From the NCBI GenBank assembly GCA_024803745.1, contig JANJXV010000099.1, positions 3,038,001-3,102,000 of the forward strand: 64,000 bases of DNA. Reading direction: 5' to 3'. Below are positions 62,801-64,000 of the stretch, in pieces; within the stretch, counting starts at the first letter, position 1, and each line of letters starts with the position of its first letter. The DNA comes from Megascapheus bottae (lineage: Eukaryota > Chordata > Mammalia > Rodentia > Geomyidae). Under the pieces are notes generated by a model, which worked only from the letters and a program-made list of their open reading frames with translations, was not told the DNA's origin and did no database searches. Position numbers and translations under genes: made by a program.

Positions 62801-64000
62801 TTGGCGTAAAGGTTTGAGAAGTATTCCCTCATGATATTCTGGATCTTGGTAATTTCTGTCGTGATATTACCATTTTCATCTGCGATTTTGTTTATTTCGA
62901 TATGCTCTCTTCTTTTTGGTAAGATTTGCTAAGGGCTTGTCAATTTTGTTAATTCTTTCAAGAACCAACTCCTTGATTGTTGATTCTTTCTATAGTTTTT
63001 ATATTCCAAATCATTTAATTCTGCTTTGATTTTAATAATTTGCTTTCTCCTAATGGGTTTAGGGTTGGTTTGTTGCTCTTTTTCCAGGAGGTTAAGGTGA
63101 GACATTAACTAGTTGGTTTGCCATTTTTCCAACTTGCTGTTGTAGGCACTCCGCGCTATAAATTTTCCTCAGAGTACTGCCTTTGTTGTGTCCCTAAGGA
63201 GTTGATATTTGTGTGCTCCTTATTGTTAAATTTCATAAACAGTTGGATATCTGTTCTGATCTCTTCGATTACCCATTGTTTTTGATTCAACAATGTGTGG
63301 TTCGGTCTCCATGATTTACAGGGTTTTCTTTGGTGGAGATGTGTGTTCAGCTCCAATTTGATGCCTTTATGGTCTGAGAGTGTGCATGGAATAATTTCAG
63401 TGTTTCTGAATCTGTCCAGGTTTGCTTTATGGCCTAAGATGTGGTCTATTTTGGAAAATGTTCCATGTGCTGCTGAGAAAAACGTATATTGTGGTGTTAC
63501 TGGGTGGAATATTCTGCAGATGTCTGTTAGATCTAGTTGGTCTATATAGTTGTTCATTTCTAAGGTTTCTCTGTTGAGTTTTTGCCTTGTTGATCTGTCC
63601 ATAGGTGAGAGTGGTGTGTTAAACTCACCAACAATCACTGTGTTTCGATCTATGTATGGTTTCAGTGTAAGTAAAGTTTGCTTGATGAAGTTTGGAGCTC
63701 CGGGATTGGGTGTGTAAATATTTAGGATAGTTATGTCTTCCGGGAGGAAAGATCCCTTTAGTAGTATGTAGTAACCTTCTTTGTCTTTTCTTACTAATTT
63801 TAGTTTGAAGTCTATTGTATCTGATATGAGGATGGCAACTCTAGCCTGTTTATGGGGGCAGTTAGCTTGATAGAGTTTATTCCAACCTCTCACTTTCAAA
63901 AGATGATTGTTTTTGGGTAAGATGTGTCTCTCGAAGTCAGCAGAACGATGGCTCTTGCTTTTTGATCCAACTAGACAACCTATGCCGTTTAATTGGAGAG
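59804..64000. repeat. Tandem array unit U8 (cut by window edge)
   Basis: Left 4.2 kb of a further unit. The array therefore continues beyond the window and its true copy number is unknown. Confidence 0.95.
59804..64000 (-). mobile_element. L1 (LINE-1) in U8, partial
   Basis: T run from 59804, reverse AATAAA, 3'UTR, and ORF2 up to the start of the endonuclease. ORF1 lies outside the window. Confidence 0.9.
60218..64000 (-). pseudogene. L1 ORF2 (U8), best-preserved RT half, start outside window
   Basis: The RT, thumb and C-terminal parts are one open frame of 687 codons (62281-60218). It runs from [15 protein letters not shown] through [10 protein letters not shown] (FADD 61955-61966) to the last residues SLIRHNH. 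None of the U2-U7 nonsense or frameshift lesions of that half is present. The knuckle His is Asp (SLLDCWW). Upstream it is still broken: the frame ends at 62278, the shared TGA is at 62539, and the endonuclease is a separate frame 63899-63156. That endonuclease frame is uninterrupted at the GGA codon mutated in U3-U7. Confidence 0.85.

Noticed and set aside
9195..64000. CRISPR-like or other prokaryotic repeat system
   Set aside because: Units are 7.4 kb with L1 and SINE content, spliced genes lie next to it, and there are no short regular spacers.
9195..64000. Seven independent L1 insertions into a hotspot
   Set aside because: All copies share the same flank, the same SINE pair and the same lesions, which independent insertions would not.

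Overview
The window is mammalian nuclear DNA, most likely from a rodent. It has interspersed repeats, spliced KRAB zinc-finger exons with GT/AG borders, microsatellites and no prokaryotic gene layout. The SINEs have a tRNA-like head with a Pol III B box and a tail reading roughly 'gtgctgtggctcaagtgg'. Others start with a 7SL-like 'ggtggctcacgcctgtaatcctagctactcagg'-type segment (5258, 7160). This combination recalls geomyoid rodents (kangaroo rats, pocket mice, pocket gophers), but that placement is from memory and is only an inference.

Region 1-7848 is the remains of a KRAB-C2H2 zinc-finger gene on the minus strand. It has a KRAB-A exon of the canonical 127 bp (4938-5064), a KRAB-B exon (4086-4175) and a large linker/zinc-finger exon (about 200-2157). 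The zinc-finger part is broken by a TGA, several frameshifts and lost Cys/His ligands. The introns and upstream DNA hold SINEs, a (TTTC)n and a (CA)n tract. I found no upstream first exon. Positions 7849-9194 hold an internal fragment of an L1 retrotransposon.

From 9195 to the right edge the window is one head-to-tail tandem array of about 7.42-kb units: seven units plus a part of an eighth, the first cut on its left and the last cut by the window. Each unit contains a minus-strand L1 (3'UTR with AATAAA and poly(A), ORF2, ORF1) followed by about 1.95 kb of non-L1-coding flank. That flank always holds an inverted pair of SINEs around a (CAT)n tract and about 0.6 kb of unidentified sequence. 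All units share the same ORF1 frameshift and the same ORF2 nonsense and frameshift lesions, so the L1 was already dead when amplification began. The array therefore grew by DNA duplication, not by retrotransposition.

The most interesting structure is in the history of the array. Two units (U2 and U6) read as hybrids whose left part matches their right neighbour and whose right part matches their left neighbour. That is the pattern one unequal crossover would leave. Both switch points fall in the same few hundred bases between the endonuclease and reverse-transcriptase parts of ORF2. Three successive units have lengths within 1 bp of each other (7418-7419). Nothing in the window looks like a functional protein-coding gene with certainty. 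The best candidates are a KRAB-only product of about 209 residues and a 687-codon open stretch of ORF2 in U8, both probably relics.
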